Positions 36,526 to 45,995 of a DNA stretch of 64,000 bases are shown here, in pieces. The notes beneath the pieces were generated by a model that had not been told where the DNA came from, searched no databases, and saw nothing but the letters and a program-made list of their open reading frames with translations. The DNA is from Comamonas kerstersii (GTDB lineage Bacteria; Pseudomonadota; Gammaproteobacteria; Burkholderiales; Burkholderiaceae_C), in NCBI RefSeq assembly GCF_008801935.1, contig NZ_VZOT01000001.1, forward strand, positions 434,001-498,000, given 5' to 3'. The translations under genes were made by a program, and so were the position numbers. How positions within the stretch are numbered: the first letter of the stretch is position 1; every line of letters starts with the position of its first letter.

Positions 36526-39500
36526 TTACTTCGCGGCTACTGCTTCTGTTTCAGGAGCTGCTGGCGCTTGTGCTGCTTGCTTTTCCTTTTGCTTGCGTTC
36601 ATAGATTTCGCCGAGTGCACGCAGGTACTCGGTCGGGAAGACCTTGACGAACTTGGCACGCGCAGCGGCCCAGTTGTCCAGCAGGTCACGGGCACGCTTG
36701 GAGCCGGTCCAGCGGCTGTGCGCTTCAATCAGGGCACGCAGCTGCTGCTCGTCGCTCTGGTCGTTGTGCCAGACGCCACGGGGCACGCTGGCCACGAACT
36801 CGTCGTGGGGCAGCACCTTCTCCAGCTTCACGCTGGCGGTATTGCAGCGCTTGGCGAACTGGCCGTCTTCGTCGTAGACGTATGCCACGCCGCCGCTCAT
36901 GCCCGCTGCAAAGTTGCGGCCGGTCTTGCCCAGCACCACCACGGTGCCGCCGGTCATGTATTCGCAGCCGTGGTCACCCACGCCTTCGACCACGGCCGTC
37001 GCGCCGGACAGACGCACGGCAAAGCGCTCGCCTGCCACGCCCGCAAAGAAGGCTTCACCACGGGTGGCACCGAACATCACGGTGTTGCCCACGATGGTGT
37101 TGCGCACGGACTCGCCGCGGAACTCATGGCTGGGGCGCACGATCACGCGGCCGCCCGACAGGCCCTTGCCGGTGTAGTCATTGGCTTCGCCGGTCAGGTT
37201 CAGCGTAATGCCCTTGCACAGGAAGGCACCAAAGGACTGGCCGCCCGTACCTTCAAAGTGGATGCGGATGGTGTCGTCTGGCAGACCTTCGGGATGGACC
37301 TTGGTCACTGCACCCGACAGCATGGCACCGACGGAACGGTTCACGTTGCGCGCCACTTCCATGATGCGCACGGACTCGCCGTTCTGGATGGCAGGCTGGC
37401 AGCGCTCGATGAGCTTGACGTCCAGTGCCTTGTCCAGCAGGTGGTCCTGCTTTTCGACGTGGAAACGGGCCACTTCGGCAGGCACGGCAGGCTGGGCAAA
37501 CAAGCGGCTGAAGTCCAGGCCCTGCGCCTTCCAGTGCTCCACACCCTGGCGGGTGTCCAGCAGCTCGGTGCGGCCGATCAGCTCGTCAAACTTGCGGATG
37601 CCCAACTGTGCCATGATCTGGCGCACTTCTTCCGCGATGAAGAAGAAGTAGTTCACCACATGCTCAGGCTTGCCGGTGAATTTCTTGCGCAGCTCAGGGT
37701 CCTGCGTGGCCACGCCGACAGGGCAGGTGTTCAGATGGCACTTGCGCATCATGATGCAGCCTTCCACCACCAGCGGTGCGGTCGCAAAGCCGAACTCGTC
37801 CGCGCCCAGCAGCGCGCCGATCACCACGTCGCGGCCGGTCTTGATCTGACCGTCCACCTGCACGCGGATACGACCACGCAGGCGGTTGAGCACCAGGGTC
37901 TGCTGGGTTTCGGCCAGGCCGATTTCCCAGGGGCCGCCGGCATGCTTGATCGAGGACCAGGGCGAAGCGCCGGTACCACCGTCATGACCGGCAATCACCA
38001 CGTGGTCGCTCTTGCACTTGGCCACACCCGCAGCAATCGTACCCACGCCGATTTCGGACACCAGCTTCACGGACACATCGGCGTGTGGCGCCACGTTCTT
38101 CAGGTCGTGGATCAGCTGGGCCAGGTCTTCGATGGAGTAGATGTCATGGTGGGGTGGTGGCGAAATCAGACCCACGCCGGGCACGGAGTAACGCTGCATG
38201 CCGATGTAGTCAGACACCTTGCCGCCGGGCAGCTGGCCGCCTTCACCGGGCTTGGCACCCTGCGCCATCTTGATCTGGATCTGGTCGGACGAGACCAGGT
38301 ACTCGGCGGTCACACCAAAGCGACCGGAAGCGACCTGCTTGATCTTGGAGCGCAGGCTGTCACCATCGCGCAGTTCGATGTCGGACTCGACCTGTTCCTT
38401 GCCGATGATGGAGGCCAGGGTCTCGCCCTGCTTGATCGGGATGCCCTTGAGTTCGTTGCGGTAGCGCTTGGGGTCTTCGCCGCCTTCGCCGGTATTGCTC
38501 TTGCCGCCAATGCGGTTCATGGCCACGGCCAGCGTAGCGTGGGCTTCGGTCGAGATCGAACCCAGCGACATGGCACCGGTGGCAAAGCGCTTGACGATTT
38601 CGGCAGCGGGTTCGACTTCTTCCACAGGGATGGCCTTGGAAGGATCGAACTTGAACTCGAACAGACCGCGCAGCGTCATGTGGCGCTTGCTCTGGTCGTT
38701 GATGATCTGCGCGTATTCCTTGTAGGTGCTGAAGTTGTTGGCGCGGGTCGAATGCTGCAGCTTGGCGATCGCATCGGGCGTCCACATGTGCTCTTCGCCA
38801 CGGGCACGCCAGGCGTATTCGCCGCCCGCGTCCAGCATGGTGGCCAGCACGGGGTCGTCACCAAAGGCGGCCAGGTGGTTGCGGATGGTTTCCTCGGCGA
38901 TTTCAAACACACCGATGCCTTCCACGCGGCTGGCGGTGCCGGTGAAGTATTTCTCCACCGTGGCACTGTTCAGGCCCACGGCTTCGAACAGCTGGGCGCC
39001 GCAGTAGGACATGTAGGTCGACACGCCCATCTTGGACATGATCTTGGACAGGCCCTTGCCGATGGCCTTCACATAGTTGTAGATGGCCTTGTCGGCAGAC
39101 AGATCGCCGGACAGGTCCTTGTGCATGTCCACCAGGGTTTCCAGCGCCAGATAGGGGTGCACGGCTTCGGCACCGTAGCCTGCCAGCACGGCGAAGTGGT
39201 GCACTTCGCGGGCGGTGCCGGTTTCCACGACCAGACCGGCAGTAGTGCGCAGACCTTCGCGCACCAGGTGCTGGTGGATGGCCGACAGGGCCAGCAGCGC
39301 AGGAATGGCGACCTGGGTGGCCGACAGATGGCGGTCGCTGATGATCAGTATGTTGGCGCCGCCCTTGATCTCGTCCACGGCCTGGGCGCACAGCGAGGCC
39401 AGCTTGGCTTCCACACCTTCACGGCCCCAGCTCAGGGGGTAGGTGATGTCAATGGTCGCGCTCTTGAACTTGCCGTGGGTGTGCTTTTCGATCTCGCGCA

Positions 39501-41262
39501 GCTTGGCCATGCCCTCGAAGTCGAGGATGGGCTGCTGCAGCTCCAGACGCATGGGAGGGTTGACCTGGTTGATGTCCAGCAGGTTGGGCTTGGGGCCCAC
39601 GAAGGACACCAGCGACATCACAATGGCTTCGCGGATGGGGTCGATCGGCGGGTTGGTCACCTGCGCGAACATCTGGCGGAAGTAGTTGTACAGCGGCTTG
39701 TTCTTGCTGGACAGCACGGCCAGCGGGCTGTCATTGCCCATGGAGCCAATGCCTTCTTCGCCGTTCTTGGCCATGGGGGCCAGCAGGAACTTGATGTCTT
39801 CCTGCGTAAAACCAAAGGCCTGCTGGCGCTCCAGCAAAGGCAGCTCGCTGGTCTTGGCTGGCACGACAAAGTCGGCAGGCACTTCGACCTGGTCCAGCTT
39901 GATGCGCAGGTTCTCGATCCACTGCTTGTAGGGCTTGGTGTTGACGACATTGGCCTTAAGCTCGTCGTCCTCAATCATGCGCCCCTGCTCCAGATCGATC
40001 AGCAGCATCTTGCCGGGCTGCAGACGCCACTTGCGCACGATCTTGCTGTCCGGCACGGGCAGTACACCGGCTTCGGACGCCAGGATGACCAGGTCGTCCT
40101 CGGTTACGACATAGCGCGAGGGGCGCAGGCCGTTGCGGTCCAGCGTGGCGCCGATCTGGCGACCATCGGTGAACACCAGAGAGGCAGGGCCGTCCCAGGG
40201 CTCCATCATGGCGGCGTGGTATTCATAGAAGGCGCGGCGGCGCTCGTCCATGGCTTCGTGCTGCTCCCAGGGCTCGGGAATCATCATCATCACGGCCTGG
40301 CTGATGGGGTAGCCCGCCATGGTCAGCAGCTCCAGGCAGTTGTCGAAGGTAGCGGTGTCGGACTGGCCTGCGAAGCTGATGGGGTAGAGCTTTTTCAGGT
40401 CTTCGCCCAGCACAGGGGAAGCCATCACGCCTTCGCGCGCCACCATCCAGTTGTAGTTGCCGCGCACGGTGTTGATTTCACCGTTGTGCGCCACATAGCG
40501 GTAGGGGTGGGCCAGCGGCCACTCGGGGAAGGTGTTGGTGGAGAAACGCTGGTGCACCAGACCGATGGCCGAGACGCAGCGCTCATCGGCCAGGTCGTTG
40601 TAGTACACGCCCACCTGGTCGGCCAGCAGCAGGCCCTTGTACACCACGGTACGGCTGCTCATGCTGGGCACGTAATACTCTTTGCTGTGCTTCAGGCCCA
40701 GGTTCTGGATGGCGGCAGAGGCGGTCTTGCGGATCACGTACAGCTTGCGCTCCAGCGCGTCCTGCACGATCACGTCCGAGCCACGGCCGATGAACACTTG
40801 GCGCATGATGGGCTCTTTTTCGCGCACGGCGGGCGACATGGGCATGTCGCGGTTCACGGGCACATCGCGCCAACCCAGCAGCACCTGGCCTTCAGCCTTG
40901 ATGGCGCGCTCCAGCTCCTGCTCGCAGGCCAGGCGGGAGGCATGCTCTTTGGGCAGGAAGACCATGCCCACGCCGTATTCGCCCGCAGGAGGCAGCTCCA
41001 CCCCCTGCTTGGCCATTTCTTCGCGGTAGAGCTGGTCGGGAATCTGAATCAGGATACCTGCCCCGTCACCCATCAGCGGGTCGGCACCCACGGCACCACG
41101 GTGGTCAATGTTCTCGAGGATCTTCAGCGCGCCCAAGACGATGTCGTGGCGCTTCTCGCCCTTGATGTGGGCAACAAAGCCCAATCCGCAGGCATCGTGT
41201 TCGTGGCTTTTGGCGTACAGGCCGTGTTCTTGGAGGTGTGCTATTTCTGCAGCCGTGGTCAT
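36526..41262 (-). CDS. gltB: Glutamate synthase large subunit
   Basis: GltB makes two glutamates from glutamine and 2-oxoglutarate. The 1578-residue protein has a class II glutamine amidotransferase domain whose nucleophile is Cys25 in [15 protein letters not shown] (residues before it are removed on maturation). The central and FMN barrel domains follow ([50 protein letters not shown]), then the 3Fe-4S cysteines in [18 protein letters not shown] (C-x5-C-x4-C) and a C-terminal beta-helix. It is full length with no break. Confidence 0.98.
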   Translation of the reverse strand: MTTAAEIAHLQEHGLYAKSHEHDACGLGFVAHIKGEKRHDIVLGALKILENIDHRGAVGADPLMGDGAGILIQIPDQLYREEMAKQGVELPPAGEYGVGMVFLPKEHASRLACEQELERAIKAEGQVLLGWRDVPVNRDMPMSPAVREKEPIMRQVFIGRGSDVIVQDALERKLYVIRKTASAAIQNLGLKHSKEYYVPSMSSRTVVYKGLLLADQVGVYYNDLADERCVSAIGLVHQRFSTNTFPEWPLAHPYRYVAHNGEINTVRGNYNWMVAREGVMASPVLGEDLKKLYPISFAGQSDTATFDNCLELLTMAGYPISQAVMMMIPEPWEQHEAMDERRRAFYEYHAAMMEPWDGPASLVFTDGRQIGATLDRNGLRPSRYVVTEDDLVILASEAGVLPVPDSKIVRKWRLQPGKMLLIDLEQGRMIEDDELKANVVNTKPYKQWIENLRIKLDQVEVPADFVVPAKTSELPLLERQQAFGFTQEDIKFLLAPMAKNGEEGIGSMGNDSPLAVLSSKNKPLYNYFRQMFAQVTNPPIDPIREAIVMSLVSFVGPKPNLLDINQVNPPMRLELQQPILDFEGMAKLREIEKHTHGKFKSATIDITYPLSWGREGVEAKLASLCAQAVDEIKGGANILIISDRHLSATQVAIPALLALSAIHQHLVREGLRTTAGLVVETGTAREVHHFAVLAGYGAEAVHPYLALETLVDMHKDLSGDLSADKAIYNYVKAIGKGLSKIMSKMGVSTYMSYCGAQLFEAVGLNSATVEKYFTGTASRVEGIGVFEIAEETIRNHLAAFGDDPVLATMLDAGGEYAWRARGEEHMWTPDAIAKLQHSTRANNFSTYKEYAQIINDQSKRHMTLRGLFEFKFDPSKAIPVEEVEPAAEIVKRFATGAMSLGSISTEAHATLAVAMNRIGGKSNTGEGGEDPKRYRNELKGIPIKQGETLASIIGKEQVESDIELRDGDSLRSKIKQVASGRFGVTAEYLVSSDQIQIKMAQGAKPGEGGQLPGGKVSDYIGMQRYSVPGVGLISPPPHHDIYSIEDLAQLIHDLKNVAPHADVSVKLVSEIGVGTIAAGVAKCKSDHVVIAGHDGGTGASPWSSIKHAGGPWEIGLAETQQTLVLNRLRGRIRVQVDGQIKTGRDVVIGALLGADEFGFATAPLVVEGCIMMRKCHLNTCPVGVATQDPELRKKFTGKPEHVVNYFFFIAEEVRQIMAQLGIRKFDELIGRTELLDTRQGVEHWKAQGLDFSRLFAQPAVPAEVARFHVEKQDHLLDKALDVKLIERCQPAIQNGESVRIMEVARNVNRSVGAMLSGAVTKVHPEGLPDDTIRIHFEGTGGQSFGAFLCKGITLNLTGEANDYTGKGLSGGRVIVRPSHEFRGESVRNTIVGNTVMFGATRGEAFFAGVAGERFAVRLSGATAVVEGVGDHGCEYMTGGTVVVLGKTGRNFAAGMSGGVAYVYDEDGQFAKRCNTASVKLEKVLPHDEFVASVPRGVWHNDQSDEQQLRALIEAHSRWTGSKRARDLLDNWAAARAKFVKVFPTEYLRALGEIYERKQKEKQAAQAPAAPETEAVAAK

Positions 41263-41312
41263 GGCAGTCGTCCTCGTTCGTATATCGCAGGGACTCGCAG
41301 ATTAAATCCATG

Positions 41313-41440
41313 CATCACCTCATGCAAGAAAATTTAATTAGGGTCAGATTCCAATTTAAATGCACCAAATTAACCCAAATAAAAATAAGGGACAGATATG
41401 AAAAAATTTAATAAAAACAAAACACTGCCATTCATGGGAT
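41313..41440. other. AT-rich intergenic stretch between gltB and the RAYT-like gene
   Basis: About 130 bases far richer in A and T than the flanks. It holds AATTTAATTA, GGGTCAGA (41341-41348), CCAATTTAAATG, ACCAAATTAACC and GGGACAGA (41389-41396). The GGGTCAGA and GGGACAGA boxes next to AT tracts resemble sequences I recall flanking Y1/RAYT transposase genes in other proteobacteria. No gene is seen. The gltB promoter should lie at its right-hand, low-coordinate edge. Confidence 0.55.
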
Positions 41441-41464
41441 AAAAAAGGCACCTGATTGGTGCCT
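41441..41464 (-). terminator. Intrinsic terminator of the RAYT-like gene
   Basis: AGGCACC-TGATT-GGTGCCT is a perfect seven-pair stem with AAAAA on the plus-strand left, so U residues follow it on the minus strand. It lies 13 bases after the stop codon at 41478. Confidence 0.85.
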
Positions 41465-41477
41465 GTAACCCGAATGT

Positions 41478-42182
41478 TTATTCGGTTTTTGGGGGCAACG
41501 TCCGCACGGGTCGCCCGGCTTTCTGGCGCTGCAAACGCCGCGTGGTGTGCTGCTGCAGCTCCTGCACAAAGCTGTCCGAGCCCAAGACCCAGCCCTTGAG
41601 TGCCGCCTGCAGCACCACCTCACGCACCTCTGCGGAGGGGCCGCGGTCCAGCAGCTCGGCATAGGCGGCCTCGCGCGCAAACGGCGTATTCCCCAGCTTC
41701 CAGTAACTGGGGTGCAGGCGCAGCATGCGCTCGGTCTGAGCACCCACATGGTGGCGTGCACTGCTCCAGCCATAGTCCACCGCACGGCTGGTCACCCCTT
41801 CGTCCACAGGCTGGCACTCCAGCACCACCATGGCAGGCAGCATCCAGGACTGCGGCTCCAGCACCGTGGCGCGGTAGCGCCCTTCCCACAGGGTGCCGCT
41901 GCGTCCGTGACGGTTGTTAAAGCTGCGCACATAGGTACGCCCCACAGACTGCATGAATTGCGGCAGGCTGTCTGCCTGCTCGGGCGTGAGCAGCAGGTGC
42001 AGCTGATTGGGCAGCAGGGCGAATGCGTGCAACTGCACGCCAAAGCGCCCTGCCATCTCGGCCAGTACGGCCTTCATATGGGCGTAATCCTGCCCATCTA
42101 CAAAAATGGGCTGCAGATTGTTGCCACGCAGCACCACATAGTGCGGCAGGCCGGGCAAGGTCAGGCGGGGTAGTCGGGCCAT
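41478..42182 (-). CDS. REP-associated tyrosine transposase-like protein (RAYT, Y1 family) with altered HUH motif
   Basis: A 234-residue single-copy Y1-transposase relative. From the ATG at 42182 it begins MARLPRLTLPGLPHYVVLRG-NN, the common RAYT opening. Where relatives have the metal-binding His-x-His (PNHVHLL), this protein reads PNQLHLL (Gln60, His62). The catalytic tyrosine region GRTYVRSFNNRHGRSGTLWEGRYRA is intact (Tyr84), and a basic tail of about 90 residues follows. RAYTs are domesticated single-strand nucleases linked to short palindromic repeats. Longer readings upstream lack family similarity. Confidence 0.85.
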   Translation of the reverse strand: MARLPRLTLPGLPHYVVLRGNNLQPIFVDGQDYAHMKAVLAEMAGRFGVQLHAFALLPNQLHLLLTPEQADSLPQFMQSVGRTYVRSFNNRHGRSGTLWEGRYRATVLEPQSWMLPAMVVLECQPVDEGVTSRAVDYGWSSARHHVGAQTERMLRLHPSYWKLGNTPFAREAAYAELLDRGPSAEVREVVLQAALKGWVLGSDSFVQELQQHTTRRLQRQKAGRPVRTLPPKTE

Positions 42183-42213
42183 GGTGGGAGAACAGAACGC
42201 CAAAGCACGCCGC

Positions 42214-43059
42214 TTACTGGCGTGTCGTACGCAGCAATTGTGAAACGCTTTGGGCCGTAGACAGCAGATGCGGCAGTATGCGCGATTCCATCTCCTGCGC
42301 ATTGGTGCGGTTGACCTGGCCAGAGACGTTGATCGCCCCCACCGTCTGCCCCTGGGCATTGATCAGCGGGGCTGCCACCGAGATCAGACCTTCTTCCAGC
42401 TCCTGATTGATCAGCGCCCAGCCCTGCTCACGCACCTGGGCAATGGCGCGCAGCAGGTCAGCATCTTCCACCAGCGTGTGGCGCGTATAGGCCACACGCG
42501 GGCACTCGGCCAGCAACTGCTGCAGCTGGGCCCGAGGCAGGCCAGCGAGCAGCATGCGCCCCATGGACGTCCAGAAGGCAGGCAGGCGTGAGCCCACACC
42601 CAGGTTGGTGCTCATGATCTTGTGGGCATGCACACGCACCACATAGACCACATCCAGCCCGTCCAGCACACCGGCTGAGCAGGACTCCTGCACTTTTTCC
42701 GACAGTGCTTCCATCAGCGGAGAAGCCAGATTCCAGATGGGCTGTGAACTCAGATAGGCATAACCCAGATCAAGAATGCGCGCGGTCAGACGGAAGTGCT
42801 TGCCATCGCTGTGCACATAGCCCAGCGTCTGCAGCGTCAGCAGGATGCGGCGTGCCCCGGCGCGCGTGAGGCCGGTCTGTGCCGCCACCTCGCTCAAGGT
42901 CTGTACGGGCTGTTCTGCGCTGAAGGAGCGAATCACCTCCAGCCCCCGCGCAAACGACTGCACATAGCTGTCTCCGGGCTTGTTTTCCGGAGGCTGTGCA
43001 GGCGCTTGCAGAGTCTCTAGGGTTTTCCCTGATGTGGTTTTTACAGGCGATTTTTCCAA
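42214..43059 (-). CDS. IclR-family regulator of the pca genes (PcaR/CatR-like)
   Basis: A 281-residue IclR-type regulator. The winged helix spans about residues 33-95 (YVQSFARGLEVIRSFSAEQP, LSEVAAQTGLTRAGARRILLTL), followed by the effector domain (SCSAGVLDGLDVVYVVRV, GSRLPAFWTSMGRMLLAG, VAAPLINAQGQTVGAINVSG). Its closest look is to PcaR/PobR activators that sense 3-oxoadipate or 4-hydroxybenzoate. No ATG fits; the likely start is TTG at 43059 with AGGGA seven bases upstream. It is divergent from pcaI, and two palindromes in the shared promoter are candidate binding sites. Confidence 0.88.
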   Translation of the reverse strand: MEKSPVKTTSGKTLETLQAPAQPPENKPGDSYVQSFARGLEVIRSFSAEQPVQTLSEVAAQTGLTRAGARRILLTLQTLGYVHSDGKHFRLTARILDLGYAYLSSQPIWNLASPLMEALSEKVQESCSAGVLDGLDVVYVVRVHAHKIMSTNLGVGSRLPAFWTSMGRMLLAGLPRAQLQQLLAECPRVAYTRHTLVEDADLLRAIAQVREQGWALINQELEEGLISVAAPLINAQGQTVGAINVSGQVNRTNAQEMESRILPHLLSTAQSVSQLLRTTRQ

Positions 43060-43085
43060 GGTTCGGTCCCTATAATTCTTTTAAC

Positions 43086-43110
43086 GAACAAATGTTCTTA
43101 TTACGAACAT
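43086..43110. promoter_or_regulatory. Candidate IclR/PcaR operators in the pcaR-pcaI promoter
   Basis: GAACAAATGTTC (43086-43097) is a five-pair inverted repeat around AA. ATGTTC (43092-43097) also pairs with GAACAT (43105-43110) across seven bases, so three GAAC/GTTC half-sites are evenly laid out. A TATAAT box is at 43071-43076. The location between the divergent regulator and pcaI fits operator function. Confidence 0.6.
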
Positions 43111-43160
43111 TTTAGCAAAGCTTGTGACTTTGCACACCCGCTCATCTGGGAGAGACAAGC

Positions 43161-43862
43161 ATGATCAACAAGATCACCGACAGCATCGCCGAAGCGCTGT
43201 CCGGTATTCAAGACGGCGCCACAGTTTTGATTGGTGGCTTTGGCACCTCGGGCAACCCCGTGGAACTGATTAACGGCCTGATTGCCCATGGTGCGCGCGA
43301 CCTGACCATTGTGAACAACAACGCAGGCAACGGCGACACCGGTCTGGCGGCCCTACTCAAGAGCGGTCAGGTGCGCAAGATCATCTGCAGCTTCCCGCGC
43401 CAGGTGGACAGTTGGGTGTTCGATGAGCTGTACCGCAGCGGCAAGATCGAGCTGGAGCTGGTTCCTCAGGGCAATCTGGCTGAGCGCATGCGTGCTGCAG
43501 GTGCTGGTATTGGCGCCTTCTTCTGCCCCACTGCCTACGGCACCGAGCTGGCTGAAGGCAAGGAAACCCGCGAGATCAACGGCAAGCACTATGTGCTGGA
43601 GTACCCCATCCATGGTGACGTCGCCCTGATCAAGGCCGAAAAAGGCGACCGCTGGGGCAATCTGACCTACCGCATGTCTGCCCGCAACTTTGGCCCCGTG
43701 ATGGCGACTGCTGCCAAGTTCACCGTGGCCACCGTGCATGAAGTGGTGGAACTGGGCGAGCTGGACCCTGAAGCCATCGTCACCCCGGGCATCTACGTGC
43801 ACAAGGTGGTTCCGATTGAACGTGTTGCCACGCAGGCTGGCGGCTTCAAGAAATCTGCCTAA
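43161..43862 (+). CDS. pcaI: 3-oxoadipate CoA-transferase subunit A
   Basis: PcaI and PcaJ move CoA from succinyl-CoA to 3-oxoadipate, the next-to-last step of the beta-ketoadipate pathway. The 233-residue family I CoA-transferase alpha subunit has the glycine motif VLIGGFGTSGNPVELINGLIA, then IICSFPRQVDSWVFDELY, YVLEYPIHGDVALIKAEKGDRWGNLTY and the end DPEAIVTPGIYVHKVVPIE. GGGAGAG stands before the ATG. It is the first gene of a pca transcript divergent from the IclR regulator. Assignment to 3-oxoadipate rests on pcaF nearby. Confidence 0.93.
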   Translation: MINKITDSIAEALSGIQDGATVLIGGFGTSGNPVELINGLIAHGARDLTIVNNNAGNGDTGLAALLKSGQVRKIICSFPRQVDSWVFDELYRSGKIELELVPQGNLAERMRAAGAGIGAFFCPTAYGTELAEGKETREINGKHYVLEYPIHGDVALIKAEKGDRWGNLTYRMSARNFGPVMATAAKFTVATVHEVVELGELDPEAIVTPGIYVHKVVPIERVATQAGGFKKSA

Positions 43863-43891
43863 AAAACAGTTCAAGCGCAGGAGTATCAAGC

Positions 43892-44539
43892 GTGAGCAGC
43901 TATCAAAAGCGTACTAAAGACGAACTGGCACAACGCATTGCCCAGGACATTCCCGATGGCTCCTATGTGAACCTCGGCATTGGCATGCCCACCAAGGTGG
44001 CCAACCACATTCCTGCTGACCGCGAAATCGTGCTGCAGTCGGAAAACGGCATTCTCGGCATGGGGCCAGCACCTGAAGCTGGCAAGGAAGACTACGACCT
44101 GACCAATGCGGGCAAGCAGCCTGTCACCCTGCTGCCCGGTGGCAGCTATTTCCACCATGCCGACAGCTTTGCCATGATGCGCGGCGGCCATCTGGACATC
44201 TGTGTACTGGGCGCATTTCAAGTGTCTGCCACCGGCGATCTGGCCAACTGGAGCACGGGTGAACCCGGCGCCATCCCCGCTGTGGGCGGCGCGATGGACC
44301 TGGCAGTCGGCGCCAAGAGCACCTGGGTGATGATGGATTTGCTGACCAAGACAGGCGAGTGCAAGGTCGTGGAAAAGTGCAGCTACCCCCTCACCGGTCT
44401 GGCTTGCGTCAAGCGCATCTACACCGACCTGTGCACGCTGGAATGCACACCCCAGGGCCTGCGCCTGATCGACACCGTTGAAGGCCTGAGCCATGCGCAG
44501 CTGGAGGCCCTCATCGGCCTGTCCATTGCCTCCGCCTGA
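43892..44539 (+). CDS. pcaJ: 3-oxoadipate CoA-transferase subunit B
   Basis: The 215-residue beta subunit carries the active-site glutamate in LQSENGILGMGPAPE, preceded by the family motif GSYVNLGIGMPTKVANH. The end is YPLTGLACVKRIYTDLC, typical of the family. The start is a GTG/ATG-region codon at 43892 with AGGAG upstream (GCAGGAGTATCAAGC). It follows pcaI by about 30 bases. A terminator-like repeat separates it from pcaF. Confidence 0.93.
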   Translation: MSSYQKRTKDELAQRIAQDIPDGSYVNLGIGMPTKVANHIPADREIVLQSENGILGMGPAPEAGKEDYDLTNAGKQPVTLLPGGSYFHHADSFAMMRGGHLDICVLGAFQVSATGDLANWSTGEPGAIPAVGGAMDLAVGAKSTWVMMDLLTKTGECKVVEKCSYPLTGLACVKRIYTDLCTLECTPQGLRLIDTVEGLSHAQLEALIGLSIASA

Positions 44540-44563
44540 GAAATATCAATGAAATTGGCCTCT

Positions 44564-44602
44564 AGCGCTTGTGTAGCAAGCGCTGGTCGCTCCTCTTTTT
44601 TT
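44564..44602 (+). repeat. CAAGCGCT paired repeat, short hairpin form, inside the pca operon
   Basis: AGCGCTTG (44564-44571) and CAAGCGCT (44577-44584) form a perfect eight-pair stem with a five-base loop, followed by GGTCGCTCC and a seven-base T run. It looks like a terminator on the plus strand but lies between pcaJ and pcaF, which appear to be one functional unit. Confidence 0.85.
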
Positions 44603-44646
44603 AAAAATTGGCCGTTGTTGTGGCCCTTGTGCAACTCGGAGACACC

Positions 44647-45858
44647 ATGAGCACTGCAAACCAAGCTTTTATCTGCGACGCCATCCGCACCCCCTTTGGC
44701 CGTTACGGCGGCACGCTGTCCAGCGTGCGCACCGATGACCTGGGCGCTCTGCCCATCAAGGCCCTGATGGAGCGCAACCCCCATGTGGACTGGAAGGCCG
44801 TGGACGATGTGCTCTATGGCTGCGCCAACCAGGCTGGTGAAGACAACCGCAACGTGGCCCGTATGTCGGCCCTGCTGGCAGGCCTGCCTATCGAAGTGCC
44901 CGGTGCCACCATCAACCGCCTGTGCGGCTCGGGCCTGGATGCCGTGGGCTCGGCGGCCCGTGTCATCAAGTCCGGCGAAGCACGCCTGATGATTGCGGGC
45001 GGTGTGGAATCCATGAGCCGCGCGCCCTTTGTCATGCCCAAGGCAGAAACAGCCTTCAGCCGCAACCATGCCGTGTACGACACCACCATCGGCTGGCGCT
45101 TTGTGAACAAGCTGATGAAGGCACAGTACGGTGTGGACTCCATGCCTGAAACAGCCGAGAACGTGGCCGACGACTTCAAGATCGAGCGCGAAGCCCAGGA
45201 CCGCATGGCGCTGGCATCCCAGCAAAAGGCCGCAGCCGCCATTGCCGCTGGCTACCTGGCCAAGGAAATCGTGCCCGTGTCCATCCCTCAGAAGAAGGGC
45301 GACCCCATTGTGTTCAGCCAGGACGAGCACCCCCGCGCGACCACGCTGGAAGCGCTGGCCAAGCTCAAGGGCGTGGTGCGCCCAGACGGCACAGTGACTG
45401 CAGGCAATGCCTCCGGCGTGAACGACGGCGCCTGCGCCCTGCTGCTGGCCAATGAAGAAGCCGCCAAGCAATACAACCTGGTGCCCCGTGCCCGTGTCGT
45501 CGGCATGGCCACCGCGGGTGTTGCCCCCCGCATCATGGGCTTTGGCCCAGCCCCGGCGGTGCGCAAGGTGCTGGCACAGACCGGTCTGACCCTGGCCGAC
45601 ATGGACGTGATCGAGCTGAACGAAGCCTTTGCCGCACAGGGCCTGGCCGTGCTGCGTGATCTGGGCATTGCCGATGACGATGCACGTGTGAACCAGTGGG
45701 GCGGTGCAATTGCACTGGGCCACCCTCTGGGCGCTTCCGGTGCCCGCCTGGCGACGACGGCCGTGAACCAGCTGCACACCCTGGGTGGCCGCTATGCACT
45801 GTGCACCATGTGCATTGGCGTGGGTCAGGGCATTGCCGTGATTCTCGAGAAGGTCTAA
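44647..45858 (+). CDS. pcaF: 3-oxoadipyl-CoA thiolase
   Basis: PcaF splits 3-oxoadipyl-CoA into succinyl-CoA and acetyl-CoA, the last step of the pathway. The 403-residue thiolase from the ATG at 44647 (GGAGACACC upstream) has the acyl-cysteine Cys93 in INRLCGSGLDAVGSAARVI, the histidine loop GGAIALGHPLGASGARLAT and the second cysteine in CTMCIGVGQG. The opening FICDAIRTPFGRYGGTLSSVRTDDLG is the PcaF/PaaJ type. It lies 108 bases after pcaJ, past the hairpin. Confidence 0.95.
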   Translation: MSTANQAFICDAIRTPFGRYGGTLSSVRTDDLGALPIKALMERNPHVDWKAVDDVLYGCANQAGEDNRNVARMSALLAGLPIEVPGATINRLCGSGLDAVGSAARVIKSGEARLMIAGGVESMSRAPFVMPKAETAFSRNHAVYDTTIGWRFVNKLMKAQYGVDSMPETAENVADDFKIEREAQDRMALASQQKAAAAIAAGYLAKEIVPVSIPQKKGDPIVFSQDEHPRATTLEALAKLKGVVRPDGTVTAGNASGVNDGACALLLANEEAAKQYNLVPRARVVGMATAGVAPRIMGFGPAPAVRKVLAQTGLTLADMDVIELNEAFAAQGLAVLRDLGIADDDARVNQWGGAIALGHPLGASGARLATTAVNQLHTLGGRYALCTMCIGVGQGIAVILEKV

Positions 45859-45995
45859 GCCTTCTCCCCTTCCTCCTGGATGGCCGTGCCACGCATGCAC
45901 GGCCACCACCACACCCCGGACTGATCTCACACGCAGACCTGCGCGGTCTGCACGGGTGTGCTTTGAATCAAGACATCTGTTCTAAGGAGACGTTG

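Noticed and set aside
36568-41337. A 1589-codon open frame on the plus strand, opposite gltB
   Set aside because: It is the antisense shadow of gltB in a GC-rich genome; the translation is His/Gln/Val-rich, lacks family motifs and mirrors gltB codon by codon.
44419-45930. A 503-codon open frame on the minus strand, opposite pcaF
   Set aside because: It is the shadow of the thiolase gene, with no ribosome site and no domain-like sequence.
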